From Eremophila alpestris peregrina (lineage: Eukaryota; Chordata; Aves; Passeriformes; Alaudidae), in contig WMCF01000007.1 in assembly GCA_009792885.1 (NCBI GenBank), forward strand, positions 7,591,267-7,655,266: a stretch of DNA of 64,000 nt. The letters are read 5' to 3'. The translations under genes were made by a program, and so were the position numbers. Of the stretch, positions 49,901 through 64,000 are shown piece by piece. Position 1 is the stretch's first letter. Every line of letters starts with the position of its first letter. Below the pieces are notes generated by a model, which saw only the letters and a list, made by a program, of their open reading frames with translations, was not told the origin of the DNA and did no database searches.

Positions 49901-51020
49901 GTATGTTTATATTTCACGTGGATTTAATCAACAGGAATTTTTCAAGTCTCATGACTTTAAATTTTAGAAGATGAACTAGCTAATTATAGTCAGTTTCGAA
50001 GGTGGAAAGGTTATGGCTTTTCTTGCAAGAATAAAGAATTGCTTACCTTATGAGGGAAAACAGAATACAAAGGATACTTTCATTTATTTTTATCTGTCTG
50101 ATTTTGTTGCACTGGAATTTTCCCCTTGGGCTATTTTGCCATGAGCATTGCTACTACTGCTGATTTTTATATATCTCTACCTTCTTTCTCTCACTCATGT
50201 CTAAACAGAGGTAGTTTGTGTCTTAAAAACCCTCTGTAAATGTACTGCCTAAAACTTCTCCTTCAGATTAATCTATAATACATCCTGTCAATATCAGAGT
50301 GTAAAACATCCCTGGATTGGGTTCTAATTCCAGACAAAGCAAGGTATGAACTTCTCAGGTTGCAATATAGTGGGAAAGGACATGTCCACATTTATGGGAG
50401 TTGTTTCAGGTGTTGTGTATATAAAATGCAATGCTAGCATGTACACTTCCAACTGCCATAGATTTCCTTCCATTTTTAAAAAGACTGTTCAGTTCTGCTG
50501 GCTTGCATTTTAATTCATCCTTTCTGATTTTTTGTATGCTTTCTCATTCCATGGAGAGGTAGCACAGCTATACTGCATAAACAAAGACAAGAAAAAAAAC
50601 CCCAGTTGATAGAAATCTCTTTGATTTGGGATATATTTATTCATTGTGCATGGAAAGAGATGAGAAAATAATTTTTTAACAAATATTTTTATTTGGAGAT
50701 TTCACATATTGTAGTAAAAGCTTCATGACTAGTTTCCCAGAACTCTGTGAAGCCCCTGCTGCTACTTGCTTGTACTTGCTTGTAGAAGTATTGCCATGTA
50801 TGAAGAGCCAGTCTTTGAAGCATCCCACACTGTGCATCATGATGATCTGGTGCTCTGTAAGGCTGGGGCCATTTGAGACTGCTTATTCACCTCTACTTTC
50901 AGACGTTTCTGTTTTACATAAAACTCTTCTGTTGCATGTGGCATGACTAGATGCCTTGGAGAATGCTTGGGGGACTTGTCATCCAGGACTCTAGAGTCAG
51001 AAAAATGACTATCAAATAAG

Positions 51021-51080
51021 CATATGTATATATATGTGTATATATATATATTATATATATGTGTATATATATGTATATGT
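51021..51080. repeat. TA/TG dinucleotide microsatellite
   Basis: About 60 bp of alternating pyrimidine-purine sequence is built from TATA and TATG/TGTA units, interrupted once by TATTATA. The - strand open frame at 50837-51100 runs through it and reads Y-I-H-T-Y-type repeats, so that frame is not a gene. It is likely to vary in length between individuals. Confidence 0.9.
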
Positions 51081-53401
51081 AAAAACCTATTGTCATTCAT
51101 TGTTGTCTTGTGCTTTCACTTGTGTGAACCAGAAGCAATTATAGATCCAGTCTTTGTATGCTGTTAGGAGCTTTCATGTTCAAAATGTTGCAGATTTGTT
51201 GGAACTTAGACCTGAATCTTTGCTGAATTTATAGTCCAAACCTTTGGATTTCAGATCTCCTTTTTTGGCTGTCATTGTTCAAAAACCTTAAGCTGAACAG
51301 TCCTTATGTTGCTTGGGGTATTGAAAAGGAGAAGGAATAAGACCATGGGAACTGTAATTGTAGCATTCATGCAGGCTTGTCACTCTCTACCTTGAGGCAA
51401 ACATATAACTTCTATGTAAAAACCTGAGTTTTCTTTGAGAAAAAAGATTTTTGACCTTTCAGTTTATCTTTTATTTTTAAGATACTTGGCTCTGACTTCA
51501 AAGGTAAGAGTATCAAGCTGTTCTGAATTCTTGTCATCTCTAAAAAGCACAGTGCCTTGTGACAGATGCCAACACACATGGGAAGTTGAGGAAAAGAAGT
51601 TTTTGGAGCAAACTTGAACCAATTCAACAGAGCAATAAAAAAGTCTGGAACTGAGGTCAGGTCAGTGTCTGGTACATACTATTTCCTTGAATAGGATCAG
51701 TTGTGACTACTTACTTCTTTTGACACTTTTTCTCACACTTATTGTTTTGTGTTTCAGTAGCCCAGCTCATTATCACAAACTTTGGCTGCCTTCTGAAGCA
51801 GTAGAATTTATTACTGGTAGATTAAGACATTGTATAGAAGAGTCTTAGCATGAGAACATGGATTTCTTAACATGCTTTTGTTTAAAAAGTTCTGTTTCTG
51901 TACATGATTTCATACTTTGCTTTTAGTTAATTCTAGTACTTAGAAATGCAGTTTGGTTTTGGTCTTAGAATGATGGTTTCTGTAGCAAAAAATAAAAGAA
52001 ATAAAATGTTAGAAATCTCTTTTCAATTTCTAAAGTTCCCTGATGGAACCATGCTGCCTGTAGGCTGCTTAGAGAGGTAGATTTCCAGTTCTATGCAATT
52101 TCAGTGCTATGCTTTTCCTCAAATTATTTTTTTCACTTGTATAAGTTCTTCCCTGAAATCTGCTCTAGATATAATGAGTCTGATCCTTAGATGTGAGGGC
52201 TGATTTGATGTGTCTTGACTCCAGTGGAAAAACAAATTAATTTTTTTTCTTTTTAAGAAGGAAGACTGGTATCAGGCTGGCAAGTTGGTTTTGTATTATT
52301 GAAGGTTTTTTTTATTTCAACGAAAAATCTCATTTCTTCACTCAGACAAAATTGTGTTATCCTGATCTGTAGGAACTCTTGTGTCTGTGCACATGATATA
52401 CAATCTTTAAGTATAATTCTTTTCTGTTTTACTTCCTTTCTGCACTGATACAGGAGAGTGCATACTGCCCTTCTTTCAAGGTGTATCTTCTCTTTCTGGT
52501 GAAAGAGTTACACTTTTTGTTAGTTCTGAAACAATGGAAAGACTTTAATGCCCCAGTAGCGAAATGTCTGGTCAGGCAGATGGGTGCATGTTCTCTTGCA
52601 TTGGTTGTACAGAATATCAACAAAACTGAATCTTGCATTCCTTCCCACTGGTCCTACACCCTTGCTCTGGCACTCTGATCTTCTGACAGATTGTGCTGTT
52701 CCCCTCCTTATGAAACTGAAATAACGGAGTAGACTCTCCCTACTCTGAACTTCTTATAAACCTAAAGTGGCAATGTCTGAGCAGCCCAAACAGGTTTTGA
52801 GTTTGTTTTGAAGGATGAATACTCAGAAACTACATGGTGAAATCTGTAAAATATAGCCATGTTTTCCACTAGCAACACTTCTTTCTGGATGTGTTTCTCA
52901 TTTGCCTTACTAATTACCTACTTATCCTTCAGAGAGTAGAAAATACTGGAGTATATTTTGATTTATGTTTCCTTTGCTCTAATTTGTTAACTTCTTTTGC
53001 CATTAAAATGATGGGGTAGAAAAGTATGGTCTTTGAGGCTCAGGGTTTCCAAACCCATGCAGGATTTTTTGTTTTCCTTAGTGAAATATAAGTATGCACA
53101 ATTTATCTGCCTTAAATTCATTGCAGTTTGACTTTTCTTATTCCTTTGAGCTCCTCAGGATTTAGTAGTTGTAGCTATAATTCAGCATTTTAATAAAAAA
53201 GGAAAGGGTAGCTAGAGAGAATGGAAAGAAAGCTGCTTAGCCAGATACCATTCCATATCTCTGAATGTCTTTCCTTATTCCAGATATGTGGTTTTGGTTT
53301 TAGTTTTTCCACTGCTTACCATCAGTGTGGCTGTGCTCAAGGTACTTCATGACACCCTTGCAGTTCAATATTCTGGTGATGTGTATTTAACATAATATTA
53401 A

Positions 53402-53426
53402 TTAATTTAATTAATAATTAAATTAA
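53402..53426. repeat. Perfect AT-only palindrome
   Basis: TTAATTTAATTA (53402-53413), a single A, then TAATTAAATTAA (53415-53426) form a 12-bp perfect inverted repeat. It sits in a longer TTAAT-rich tract. It could extrude as a cruciform; there is no sign that it is a terminator or a transposon end. Confidence 0.8.
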
Positions 53427-56400
53427 ACTGAACTGGTTTTGGTATATGTGGGTAGCAGGAAAACATACCATAGAGAAAAGGATTCAGGTTGTTAAAGGGA
53501 AAAGTGCTCCTATTGTAAAGAGCGTTTTCTTCTGTCAATCCCTGTAACAGTCCAACTCCCTCATTGACATGAGCACTCAGTATTGTCATTTCAAGAGATG
53601 CTCTCTTTTTTCTCTGCCAAAGATCCAAAATATGTTTTTCTAAAGGTATTTTAGTCATTGGACAAATTGATTCATGTTCACTTACTCACACAATATTACT
53701 CCTAAATGAATATAAACCAGGGAACTCCTAGGAAGTCACCATATTTTAGGATATACTCCATCAGTTGCTCTAACCTTCTAATCTGGAAATTTGTTTTACT
53801 TTACTTCACCTGTTACAAGCAATTGATAAAAGATACTCTGTCAAAGTTGTCAGGGTGAGAGGGATTCCAGGTTTAAGCTACATGAACAAGACTGTTTGGT
53901 TTATTTAATAGTTAACATATCTTCTATTTAGGAGGTTTTATTTTAAATTAGATTTTATGAGACGTTTCTAAGTTTGGGGTGAATTCAGATTTTGAGTTAC
54001 CACAGATATAAATTATTGGATCTTGGTGGAATTTATTGTCAAAAAAAAGGTATAAATTTTGCAGAGTTTAGGAGGAAAATTAGAACTGAACAGAACAGAT
54101 TTTCTTTTGAATTGAAAGCAATAGGCCTGGAAACAACATGTTTCTGATTATTTACTGCAGACAATCTATAACTGTGGAGCTCAATTTTTCAACATATATC
54201 CACCAGAATGGCTGTGGGGCTGGTTTTAGTTTTTTATATTTTTAGGCTTTCTGATATTTTCATCAGACCTCTGGAAAATTGGATTATACATCTAATGTCC
54301 AGCTTGTGTGAGCACCAAAATTGTGTCAAGCTTTTCCAGCTTGTACAAAGGACTAGTAATTCTGAAACATGATATCCCTACACAAAACAGGTGGCTTAAG
54401 GCTGATAAGCAAATAAATCCTATAAGAGTGATATGTGACTGTAGAGAGAAACAAGGATGGCTAGGGAAGATACTCTGCACCTACTCCTGCTTATGTTTAA
54501 TAGGTGGTGCTTTAAAATTGCTATTCCTTGGCTTTCAGTATTAATTTCCATATGTTGCTATATGTTGAGGAGCCTTTCAGGGAATTGGACATTGTTTTGG
54601 AATCTCAGGAACATCTATCAGGATCCTGGGCTCCTTATTCATATTTCCTTCCTTGATCTATTTCTTACCCACCACTTTTCCCCCCTTGATTCCTCTCAAA
54701 AACAGTGATGTCTATTACTTGTCACTTCTCTTTAAACTACTTACACAACCGATGGGTTTTTCACCTCTAAAGAGAAACTTACTTGTAAATTTATCTCTGT
54801 CCTTTTGTGGGCTAATGAAATCTTTCAAATCCCCTTTAGACACTTTTCTGTTAGTTTGTTGAAGGCAATAAGCTCAGGATTCAGAAGAGAATTTCATTAA
54901 GTCCTAGGAACCTGAAGCTATTCTGACTTTATTTAGGTATTTTATTTTCTGTTTTTTTTCTATTTGTTGTCACAGCCAGGCTGAGTCTGTCAGCTAGGTT
55001 TTAAAGGACATATCCACTCCCTGTACCTCCCTGCCCTCCAGTATATGCACAGTGTTAATTACAAAGTAGAATTAGAGATTAGAAAGGTCAGCTAGTTTAT
55101 TTTTCTATAGATCACAGGCATATCATCAAGCTATCCCTGTCTTGTGCTCCATTAAAATGTAAGGTGCACCTGAGGGAAGTTTCTTGTGTACTGGCACTCT
55201 GAGAGATGAGTCCTCTGCAGAGGCACTGGGTGATGCACTGACACTTGGCCACTGGCTCAGCCTTCCCTTTGTACTGGACAGCAGAAGCACCTAGCTACCA
55301 AGGTCTGGGAAGAAAGACATATTTTCCATGAAAAAAACTAAATGCTTTTTGGTATTTAGAGTCATATGAATGACAACTTTGATATCTCTATTGCTGTGTG
55401 TAACTCCATATTCTCTCTGGCATGGGAAAAGTGTATTGTTTGCTTAGTGAATTACTATTTCTTGTCTCTTTTTCCCCCCTACTTGTTTATCTTGAAATGT
55501 ATGGGGATATAAGCAAAAACTAGAATTTAAAACCAAAAAGTGTTTAACACTGATTCAATTATTTCAATTAAAGGATTAAGTTATCAAACCCATGGATAAT
55601 TCTGCTCTGTAAAATTGGAAGCGACATGCATCTTTTAACTCCTTCTAAGCAAAGTTTGCCCCACAGGATTTTGAATTCATAAAGTGGTCATCCTCCTCAA
55701 TGATCCTTCTGCATGTAGTTTTTTTGCAGGAAATTTAAAATTGAAGCCCAAAAATAGTGTAATAATTATCAAGAATATGAATGCAAGTTTAGCTAAAATT
55801 TCAGCCATTTTAAGTCCAAGAGAAGTAAAAGTCCTGTTGCAATGCAGCAGTCAGAAAGCTCAGATTAAAATTCTACAAGGACTAGAAAGAGAAATGTACT
55901 GCAACTAGAGCTAGAAGTTTAGAGTGAAGTCTTGAGGTTTATCAATTATTAATACAGAGTATGAGCAATGAAAAGTTCATAAGGAAACTATAAACTTTTT
56001 TCCAGCTGGAGATTTCTTGGGGTGAGATGTTGGTGAGTCTAAATATTACTGATGCTTGGAATGAGGAATGTGCTCTAACTGAGAAGTACCAGTGGAACAA
56101 CAAAAAAAACAGCTTGGAAAGGCTTTTGTTGTAACTGCTGTTTCTGATCCAGTGCTGTTCCTTCTTGGGTCTAGGGGGACACTGAGCACTGGAGATCACA
56201 CAAGCTTAAACAAACCATGTGTTATTATGTCTAGCACTCTGCGTACTTGATTTTATTTTTTTTTTCATCTTAGACCTCCACAAAATTCCTAAGACAGAAT
56301 TAAAAATGAATGTTAAAACTATGAACCAAATATAGACTGTAGATTTATCGGCTTACTATTGTAACAGTGCTACAAGGCTTTTCTTCCTTATTCATAGAAT

Positions 56401-59400
56401 AAATATTTTCCAAAAGTGCAGAGTTCAAAAAAGAAATTTAATGTGGGGAACAATAACTCAATTAAAACCATGAGAGAAAACTATTAATTCAGGTATATGA
56501 AATCAACTTAAGGTGGGCTACAGAAAAGAAACAGAACATTGTTACCTAAACTGATTTTTATTAAAAAAGTTAACTTAGGAGTGTTAGTCAGCTGTTTTTG
56601 ACTGTTCATTGTCTTTTAAGACAAGAGAAAAAAAAGGTGTAAATTCTATGGAAAAATGACTATTATGTTATTCTTCTTTTGTTCTCCTCTCTCAAAGACT
56701 AACTTTACACATCAATCTTGTTTATGTATGAAAAAAATTCTAATGCCTATTACATTAATAAATCAAAAAATTCATAGCTTCCCTGCCTTCCTAGTCCTGA
56801 AATAAAACATGTTTTTTATACTTACTATTTTTCAGGTATTTTCAACGGAATTCCTGTGGTAGAATATAGTGAATACCTGGTATAAAAACCTTTCTTGAGA
56901 ACAGATTTCCATATTTTCAGTGTGTATTGGGAGACTTTGCTTTACTGAGTCTCTTTTTTCTGAAAGTAATTTAACAAAACAAATACTACTTCTATTTATC
57001 AATTTCCAGGGAGTGCACCATGCTTTGAAAGGCTAGGGATTCCAGACTTATGTCAGGTGATACAAAAAATAGTGCAGAAACTGGAAAATGAAAGCAGCAG
57101 TATTAGTCAAACTGTGAAGCAAAGGGTCATTAAGGAAATAATTTACTGAAATGGCCATCTCTAGTCTATTACCCACAAATTGCTGCCAGGCACTCAACAG
57201 CTCTCTGTGAAAAAAGAAGGCAAATCACACACATAGAATTTTTAGGAGAAATTAATCTTTAGTTCTTTAATAAAATCAGGTAAGCCAAGGAGGCTGTGTT
57301 GCTTAAGATGAAAGACATGAAGAATACCAGTCTTTTTCTTTTGACCCAAATTAGATTTTTTTCCATATGCAAATAGTTTTACAAAATGTCCTATTTTACC
57401 AACATAATGTCGACATTTTCACCCAATGTGCTCTTTCCATTGCCTGCAAAGATTAATCTTGTATAGTTTTGGCATAGTTAGCTATGTTATAATATTTTTG
57501 TAAGGGAATATATATTTACATAGATACAAGGTATATTTAATTTTTAAATATGGTTAGTTTTTCACATTTGGCCAGCTTTTCAAGCTGTATTAATTCCTTC
57601 TCTTAAATACCTTAAATATGGCCCATGCCTTGCTGAATGCTATGAAGAATGCTGTGGTCATGGTTCAACTTGAAGAAACTAAAACAGGTATAATGTATTG
57701 GATCCTGGTAGAAACTTACTTGAGTGTGGTGTCTGATTTTTAATATGTGGTTGCCAAATGCTTTCTCACGGTTTTTTAATAGTTGCAGTCCTTTTCCTTT
57801 TTCTGACAGAACAATACAGTGGGATCTCTACTTTCTATATCTTTTAAATAAACTCACCAGTCAGGGAAATATACATAAAGAACTTGACTAACCTGGGAAA
57901 AAAAGATGGAGAAACCACTCAAATTTTTACCCAGCTTTGTATGTAAAGAAAAACCCAAAAACCTCTTAATATATGTGGAGGGCTTGATCTATTCTTCAGG
58001 TATCTAGCAATGGTTGTTTCCAGGTAGGGTAGATAATGCATGTTCAGACAACTTTTACTAGATGATATTCAGTGAGCTTATAGGAAGTTTATTCTGGATC
58101 CACAGGTTTTAAAACTTTTGCAGCATAAGAAATATGTATGTGAAGAAAGCTTATAAGTCATAACAGCATAGAAGAAAGAATTTCTGAGGTTTCAGAAAAG
58201 TTAGTTTTCTAAAGCATCAGTTTTGTCACAGATCATTAAACTTCCTCAAGGTTTTCTCAGAAAAATGTCTGTGATCATCACACAGTGTGCACTTCATTAA
58301 TTCATTCTTTCTGGGTTATGCATATATTCTGTGCCCACAGCTTAATAAACTTTAGTTAATATGATGTGATGGGCTTGTTTGACTTGCTCTGAACAAACAT
58401 ATCAGTTGGGTTGTGTATATAATATATATAAATATACAAACACATAGGTACTTGAATCAGCACATTGACTTACAGATAGTGTACTTAGAGTTATGTATAA
58501 TACAGCTGAAAAAAATTAACCAAATTTAGCATTTATACACTGAGTGACATAGCTTCATTCTTTGCCAGTTGTCCTCCAATATTTCCTCAAATAACTTAGG
58601 AAGTAAAATATCCCAACAACTTGAGGGTAGCTGGACGTGCTAAAATAATGCTCTGGTTTTTTTCCTGTTTTATGTCTTCTTGTTGTCTTTTTCTTCTATC
58701 TCTCTTGCCCTCTGATACATTTTATTTTGAAGTTTTAGTATCATTGTTTCATTCGCTGTTTCCCAACAGCATTTCTTAGCAAATCTGTTTGACTCCAAAG
58801 TGACTAGGCTCATCCCTCCTCAAATTTGTCTCAAAATCCTTGAATGCAAGTATTGCTGTGGTTTTTTTTCAAGATTTCCTTCTCAAATTTTGGAATCTGT
58901 TTCAACATGGTTCCAGACTTCTCCACTCTAGTGAAAACAGTGATACTAAATTCTGTTCTTCCTGTAATGCATTTCATCAGGAGTAACATAAATTTTTAAA
59001 AAATGTTTTGAGATCCTCTCTGAGACAGCCTCTGGAATAAAGTCACCACACAGGAACATGATTAAAAACAGTGTAATGCTTCTGTAATATCACCTTAATA
59101 CTTCTGTAATGTCATGGTGGGTACTATGGCATGTCTGAATTGTTTTGAAAGGATTTGAAGGAATGTAAAAGATATCACCACCCAAACCAAGGATATATAG
59201 AGTTGTTAATAACCACTTCACCAAGATAAGCCAGCCAAATTCCATTGGATCTGAAAAACTGGAAACAGTTTATTTTCCTATTGTAACTTCAGGTACAGGC
59301 ATCTAAAAAGTGTTTGCCTTGAATCTCAAAGAAAGACATGTACACAAAGTTTCCTAATATTTTTTTTCCTTCTCTTTTCCTCAAGAAGTTCTCCAGCTTC

Positions 59401-62400
59401 TTCAAGTCCTCTTTGCTCTTACTCTGTCTAGGCTAAATCCTTGGGTAAATTAACTTTGCAATTTCGTTGGGCCTCCAAAGGTTAGGAAGAGTAGGATGAG
59501 TGTACAATGTTTCCCACAATACCAAGGATTATTGTTGTGCCCCATGATATAAATCTCTGTACTTACAAAAGCTATTACAGCTTAGCATATGTTTAATGGT
59601 CTCAGACACCTCTGTGATTTTCACTCTCCATTTAAATCAGTTCAGGATCAGACGTGCTCTGGGAGAAGTGCAATCTGCATGTTTGTACTTACACAGGATG
59701 AATGTTAAGCAGACTGCATCCTTTCTGTGCTCTTTCTGCAATAATTTCCTTTGTACATATTTTAAATTTAACATTGTGAAAGTTTATAAGTGGGGGTTGT
59801 GAAAATATTAACTTGATCATGTGTAATTTTCTCCAGTCTTCTTCTGATCTTTCATATTTGAGAAGGTTTTAAATGGAGCCTCTTGATATTTCTGTCCAGT
59901 GAAAATTTTTATGAATGGTTTTGTTTATCTGCAGCTTTTATTATGCCAGTATTATTTCCTTTGTTGTGCTTGGGATGTAGTGGGTTTTTCCTCAGATACT
60001 TTCCTGGTTTTGCCTGATTCTCTCAGACCACTTCATGTTTTCCTTTCCATAGAGTAGTGTTTGTTTTGTTCACCTCAGATCCCAGATGTGTTATACATAT
60101 CCATATTTTTATCAAGAACATTGAAATGGTCTTAGTTGTGAAAAATGGTTGTTTTATTGATGTCAGTAAATCTTTACATCATTTTAAAGTATAGGAGACT
60201 AAAATATCTCTTTTTGGGTTTTTTTAATGGGTTCTTTTGGTGGCACTGAAGTAAAATATTTTGTTTATTTTTTTTTTGTCATCTATGTGGCAGTTGCAAT
60301 TATTACAAAAGAAAGTATTTAGAGGTTATACCTGTTCTTAGTTGCTTCTGTTAAAGATTTCTAATTGTATTTGAACATTTAGATATGGACTAGACTGTAT
60401 GACTGTTTCACAAACTTGGAGAATCCTTTTCAAATACCTGCTTCTGATTGTCAGCTGCTGCTCAAATGATGTTTAAGTTTTTCAAACAACAACTTTGTTA
60501 CCCCTATCAGGAATGGGAAACGGCAATCATGTTGCTCTTAGAGTATTCAAATAGATGATGCAATGCAGAGTGGTTTTTTTGTGAAAACTAAAGACACAGG
60601 CAAAACAAAAACTGCAGAGAAAGGTTCCTCTGGCTATACACCTTATCTATCATACTGTAAGCTTACTTATTTTGGCTATAATGGACTTCCAGAATACAGT
60701 ACTGGACAGAAAAAATTCTTAGGAAATGATATTCCTTGCCTCAGTAATCAGCTCTCAAGTAAGACTTTATCTGTAAAGCCTTGAAAATTATTTGGCAATG
60801 AATTTACTAGTTGTAAATTTTAATGAGTGAGTTGCTTTGCACCAATAAATCCAGCATTTTTATTTTATATTTTTGAGCACAGTGTAGCTATTAACTTGTT
60901 AAAAATTATCAGAATCCCTGAAGACTCAATGAGTGCTTATATGAATGAAGAAATGTGTTTGATTTCTTCTTGATTATATTTGAAGCAGTCCAGTAAGGTT
61001 ATCTATGGATCCAAATAAGTTTTCACAGTATTGAGTCATAATGTCAGTATTTTATAAACTCCTTCTTGTAGAATCCACTGCACATATCTGAAATAGAAAA
61101 ATCATCTTTTCTTCCAGTCTGTATGTTTTCTGGACCTTTGATATGATAATGTAGTTGTTAGAAAACATTTCCCTGTATTTGAACTTAGAGTATGACTATC
61201 AGTATCAAATATAGTCACAATACTATTAAGGTGTTTCCATGTGCTGCATCTTGGTGTTAATTAATGTAGGATACTCATGCATTCAGCAGCCAGTAGTAAA
61301 ATTCTGCCTCCTGCTGAACTTTGCTTCCTACTAGACCCTGAATAATCTGTGAACCAAATGTGTTTTCAGTACTTCCTGATATTGTATTTTCTGGAACTAA
61401 TTTTTAAAAATAACCATTGAATGATGGATGAATTCTGCAATATATCCTTTTGCCTTTTATTTTGATTTCTGGCAGCAAAAATAAAATCTAATGCAAGGAT
61501 ACAAATGTTGCCAGTGCTCAAAGGGTAAAAAGAGTGAGTAGCTCTCTTGGGAGGTTTATGTACATTCCAGCAAGGGTAAGTCTGCATAGAATTTTTGAGA
61601 AACTTGTGCTAAAAATAGAAAAATACATTTAGTAGTTCATTGATTGCTTAAAATAGGGAAACATGTTATAGGTTCTGCTGATAAATTTGGAGAGCATGTA
61701 AAATGTCAGTTATACAGATCATTTCACAGTTCAACTGAACTTACCTTCCTTGAGTTAATTTACTGAGAGGGGCAAATTTATTTTACTCTTCTGTAATTTT
61801 TTTCTTGCTCAGTGAAAAAAACCCCCAAATCTGCAGTCATTGAAGCTCTTTAAGATTTTATGCTGATAATAGGAGCAAATTGACAAAAAATATCTGCATC
61901 AAGTCTTAACCACCAAGTAATTTTTCTCAATTATTCCTTTGGCAAGACAAATATGTTTTTGTATGCAAAGCTTGTTGTTGTAGTTAATTATCTCTGTAGA
62001 TACAGCACATCAATAAGATTTTAATTAAGAAGTTCTCTGGTTATCTCTTTAGCAATCTGTTTTGGAATAGGATTGTAACTGCTAGGTAATGAAGATGCTG
62101 TGATATTTCAACTCTAATTTAAAGACAGTTTTCCCCTCCAAGTCTTTGGCCTTCTCTCTCAGCAGTTGCCATCAGAAAGCTTACCAGTAATTTTCTAGAT
62201 GAAGTTATTTTCACATGTCAGTTTTGGTAATGATAAACATAAACTCTTGGAGATTAGATTACAGCAACAGTGAAGTTTAGTGAACTGATAAATCTCATGG
62301 AGGAAAAAAGTGCCATATATTTATTAATTGATAAAAACATTATCAAGATATTATCAGATTTTTTATTTGTGTAAAAACAGATAAATTCAAGTTATTTATA

Positions 62401-64000
62401 AAATTTAAAATGTTATTTGGAAATACTAATTAAATTGACTTTTAAAATTTGTACCAAATCACTAAATAAAAGTATGGGTGGGATATCAGGTAAAAATTTC
62501 AGTAACACCTATTTTTTTTTATTTTAGTCAATATTTCCTTATACAAAGAATATATGAGGAGTTTACAGTGAAAATAAATGTTTCTTTTGATAATTGATGC
62601 TCATGTGCTCTGCACCATACTAAATAAAATAAAAATGGAGGCCATCTTTTTCTCAAGGCACTTGGAAAAGTGATCTGAGACCCCCAAACCAGCAATGTTG
62701 ACTCTGAAGCAGAGTCAACAGTGTTAAAACCATCGAGCACATGAATTGTACACCCATTTTGAGTCTCTCTGTATACCAAAGAGGTGGTCTGCAGTGCTCT
62801 TATGAATTCTAATATCAGTACTTCTAACAATGGATCCACTGACAGAGTTGCCGCTTAAATGTTTGAAATTGTGATTTCATTAAGGCTATACTCCGACTAT
62901 TTTCATCTTTGACATAATTTTTCAAACTCTGAATGGAAATGTTTATCTTCCTGCAAGTGAACTAATGCTTGGATGGGTCAAAAAACCCAAGTGAAAACAA
63001 AGAAACCCAGCTCATGATATGTGCTGCTGGCATGATATAAAGCTGATGGCTTTTTGTGGTGCTGAAAGATGGTGAATCCAGGCAGAAGTTTTTAAAATCA
63101 GTTCCAGTATTGTTCCCTCCATTGTCTATCTCTCAGTCTAATTTGCTTTTTGCTGCCAAAAGCAGTGCTTCTGCCTTTGTTTAGACACTGTTCCCAGGAA
63201 GAGCACTACCCTCTGAAACATTATTTTAGCATACAAACTTTACAAGGCAAGATAGATTGTTACAAGGAGGTCATCAGCCACTGTAATTTTTTCCTGTTGT
63301 TCTGTGGTATGGGATCAATGTAGCAATTACTGAGTCAGCACAACGCAGACTCGTGGCTCTATGTACATACCTGTGTTGACTTAGGAGTGCATGAATCCCA
63401 GAACAATAAAGCAAAAATATATACAGCTAATGAAGTATCTGAAGAAATTGTCCTGCATCTGTCAGGTCACCTTGTGTCAATTCTCACAACTGCACTCAAA
63501 CAGTTTTTCTTCTCGGTTTTTCTATTTTACTCCAAAACTTTGTGCGAGATGAGTGACTTTTCTAGTCTATCCCCTATAGTTTCTTTTTTTTTGATCATGG
63601 CTGAAGACTTTCTATAGCATAAAAATATTTTGGATTTTATGTCAATAAGCTAGTATCAAATTACCCGTGACATCAAATATGCATTTAGGATTTATTTTTA
63701 TCATTATTTTTATTTCTTTTGGCCTTTAATTGTTTCTTACCAGGTGTCTCTACTGTGTAGTTCATTTCCTAAGAAAAAGGACAGTTTCTGAGTATTTTCT
63801 TATTAAGCATAATGTTACTCTACAAAAATACCTTTTTCTCTGAGTGAAAAATCTTTACAGTAACTGCAGTGATATCCCATTATTTGTTGTATGAGCAGAA
63901 AATCTATTTCTTTGCAGTGAATAGATATTTATAGTAATCACCAACAGAAGAAAAACTACTTGGCTTTTAACGGCCACATGATGGAAGTGTTTCTTAATTT

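Larger units (their letters stand above)
46961..64000. other. Long AT-rich stretch with no gene or named transposon
   Basis: I find no coding gene, RNA gene or recognisable transposon in these 17 kb. Open frames are at most 103 codons and look random. Low-complexity items are the AT/GT microsatellite at 51021-51080, a perfect AT palindrome at 53402-53426, an AT-rich tract near 58415-58440 and short T runs. A 12-bp palindrome AATGTCGACATT sits at 57406-57417. Diverged ancient repeats or conserved non-coding elements could be present but cannot be judged without alignment. Confidence 0.55.

Noticed and set aside
50837..51100. 87-codon open frame on the - strand
   Set aside because: Its N-terminal part is the translation of the TA/TG microsatellite.

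Overview
The window looks like a piece of a bird chromosome with no protein-coding gene that I can support. The sequence is AT-rich throughout, with many poly-T/poly-A runs. No open reading frame exceeds 171 codons, and none resembles a known protein family. The only recognisable inserts are avian ones: CR1 LINE fragments with the family's characteristic 3' tail, and two solo long terminal repeats (LTRs) of endogenous retroviruses. The LTR at 34991-35524 looks to me like LTRs of passerine birds. That is an impression from memory and not a tested match, so 'bird' is fairly secure and 'songbird' is tentative. The window is either intergenic (a gene desert) or inside a very large intron; the sequence alone does not decide which.

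Layout. 1-5010 is unannotated AT-rich DNA. 5017-5584 is a solo LTR with TGT...ACA ends and an imperfect 6-bp target duplication. 5591-20016 shows nothing I can name beyond homopolymer runs and small inverted repeats. 20017-20186 is the 3' end of a CR1 element on the + strand. 20187-29214 is unannotated apart from one possible 53-bp exon-like segment at 27013-27065. 29215-29310 is a decayed piece of a CR1 reverse transcriptase gene, still readable in frame with one stop. 29311-34984 is unannotated and contains a small imperfect hairpin at 30219-30274. 34991-35524 is the second solo LTR, with a duplicated upstream module and a degenerate ~26-29 bp internal repeat. 35531-45679 is unannotated, and holds the two most notable orphan ORFs. 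45680-46140 and 46845-46960 are two independent CR1 3' ends, both on the - strand. 46961-64000 is unannotated except for an AT/GT microsatellite at 51021-51080 and an AT-rich perfect palindrome at 53402-53426.

There are no gene neighbourhoods, operons, rRNA, tRNA or CRISPR arrays to interpret. I did not find convincing evidence of a new biological system. The most useful leads are the structure of the two LTRs, which may carry regulatory sequence, and a few weak exon-like or hairpin candidates that need comparative or transcript data.
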